DNA of 6,380 nucleotides, taken from an uncultured Chlamydiae bacterium. Its GTDB lineage: Bacteria; Chlamydiota; Chlamydiia; Chlamydiales; CALBHK01. This document shows, in pieces, positions 6,241-6,380 of this stretch (position 1 is the first letter of the stretch; the number at the start of each line of letters is the position of its first letter). The position numbers and the translations under genes are program-made. The DNA is taken from assembly GCA_937894565.1 (NCBI GenBank), contig CALBHK010000514.1:1-6380 (forward strand), given 5' to 3'. The notes under the pieces are model-generated. The model was not told the DNA's origin and ran no database searches. It was given only the letters and a program-made list of their open reading frames with translations.

Positions 6241-6380
6241 GTGGTATATCTTTTTATAACAAATAAAAAAATATAAAGCTAGAAATCCCATACAAACCTA
6301 AGCTACTAACAAGGTGGAGGAGAAAAAAAGAATGACAGGATAGGCAGGCATACGCATCAGGCTAACTCTTGCAGTCCTTC

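Noticed and set aside
6311..6343. Very strong Shine-Dalgarno-like AAGGTGGAGGAG on the plus strand followed by ATG
   Set aside because: The ATG at 6332 meets a TAG after three codons. The purine run is the complement of a minus-strand stretch encoding hydrophobic and serine residues, which explains it without a plus-strand gene.

Overview
The window reads as low-GC bacterial chromosome and most resembles a member of the Chlamydiae, probably an amoeba-associated (Parachlamydia-like) lineage. The pointers are an LL-diaminopimelate aminotransferase (DapL, the transaminase that Chlamydiae share with plants), an HPr kinase / HPr / Enzyme I set with no sugar permease beside it, and the AT-rich third codon positions. 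This assignment is inference from gene content; the window has no rRNA or other marker to settle it.

Layout. At 43-1212 (+) lies dapL. A 60-base gap with a possible promoter leads into a tight three-gene block on the same strand: hprK (1273-2256), ptsH (2243-2536) and ptsI (2536-4302). The last two joints overlap by 14 bases and 1 base, which points to one translationally coupled operon. A 118-base AT-rich gap (4303-4420) carries a 15-base perfect odd palindrome and repeated CGTGAWA words. It separates the PTS block from a DUF4143-type AAA+ ATPase gene (4421-5734, +). Convergent to that gene, with only two bases between the stop codons, is a thiol peroxidase (tpx, 5737-6231, -). The last ~150 bases hold the tpx leader and what may be the end of a further minus-strand gene.

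Function. Enzyme I would take phosphate from PEP and pass it to His23 of HPr. HprK would phosphorylate or dephosphorylate Ser54 of HPr according to metabolite state. All catalytic residues I checked in EI and HPr are present. With no EII transporter gene here, the block looks like a PEP/energy-sensing phosphorelay, although EII components could lie elsewhere in the genome. DapL supplies LL-diaminopimelate for peptidoglycan precursor or lysine synthesis. Tpx is a peroxide-detoxifying enzyme. The ATPase family has no settled function and a patchy distribution.

I see no clearly new multi-gene system. The points most worth a second look are a Tpx whose PxxxTxxC active-site motif has Ile in place of Pro, an atypical P-loop in HprK, the palindrome ahead of the ATPase gene, and the ATPase's C-terminal residues that resemble a PD-(D/E)XK nuclease core.
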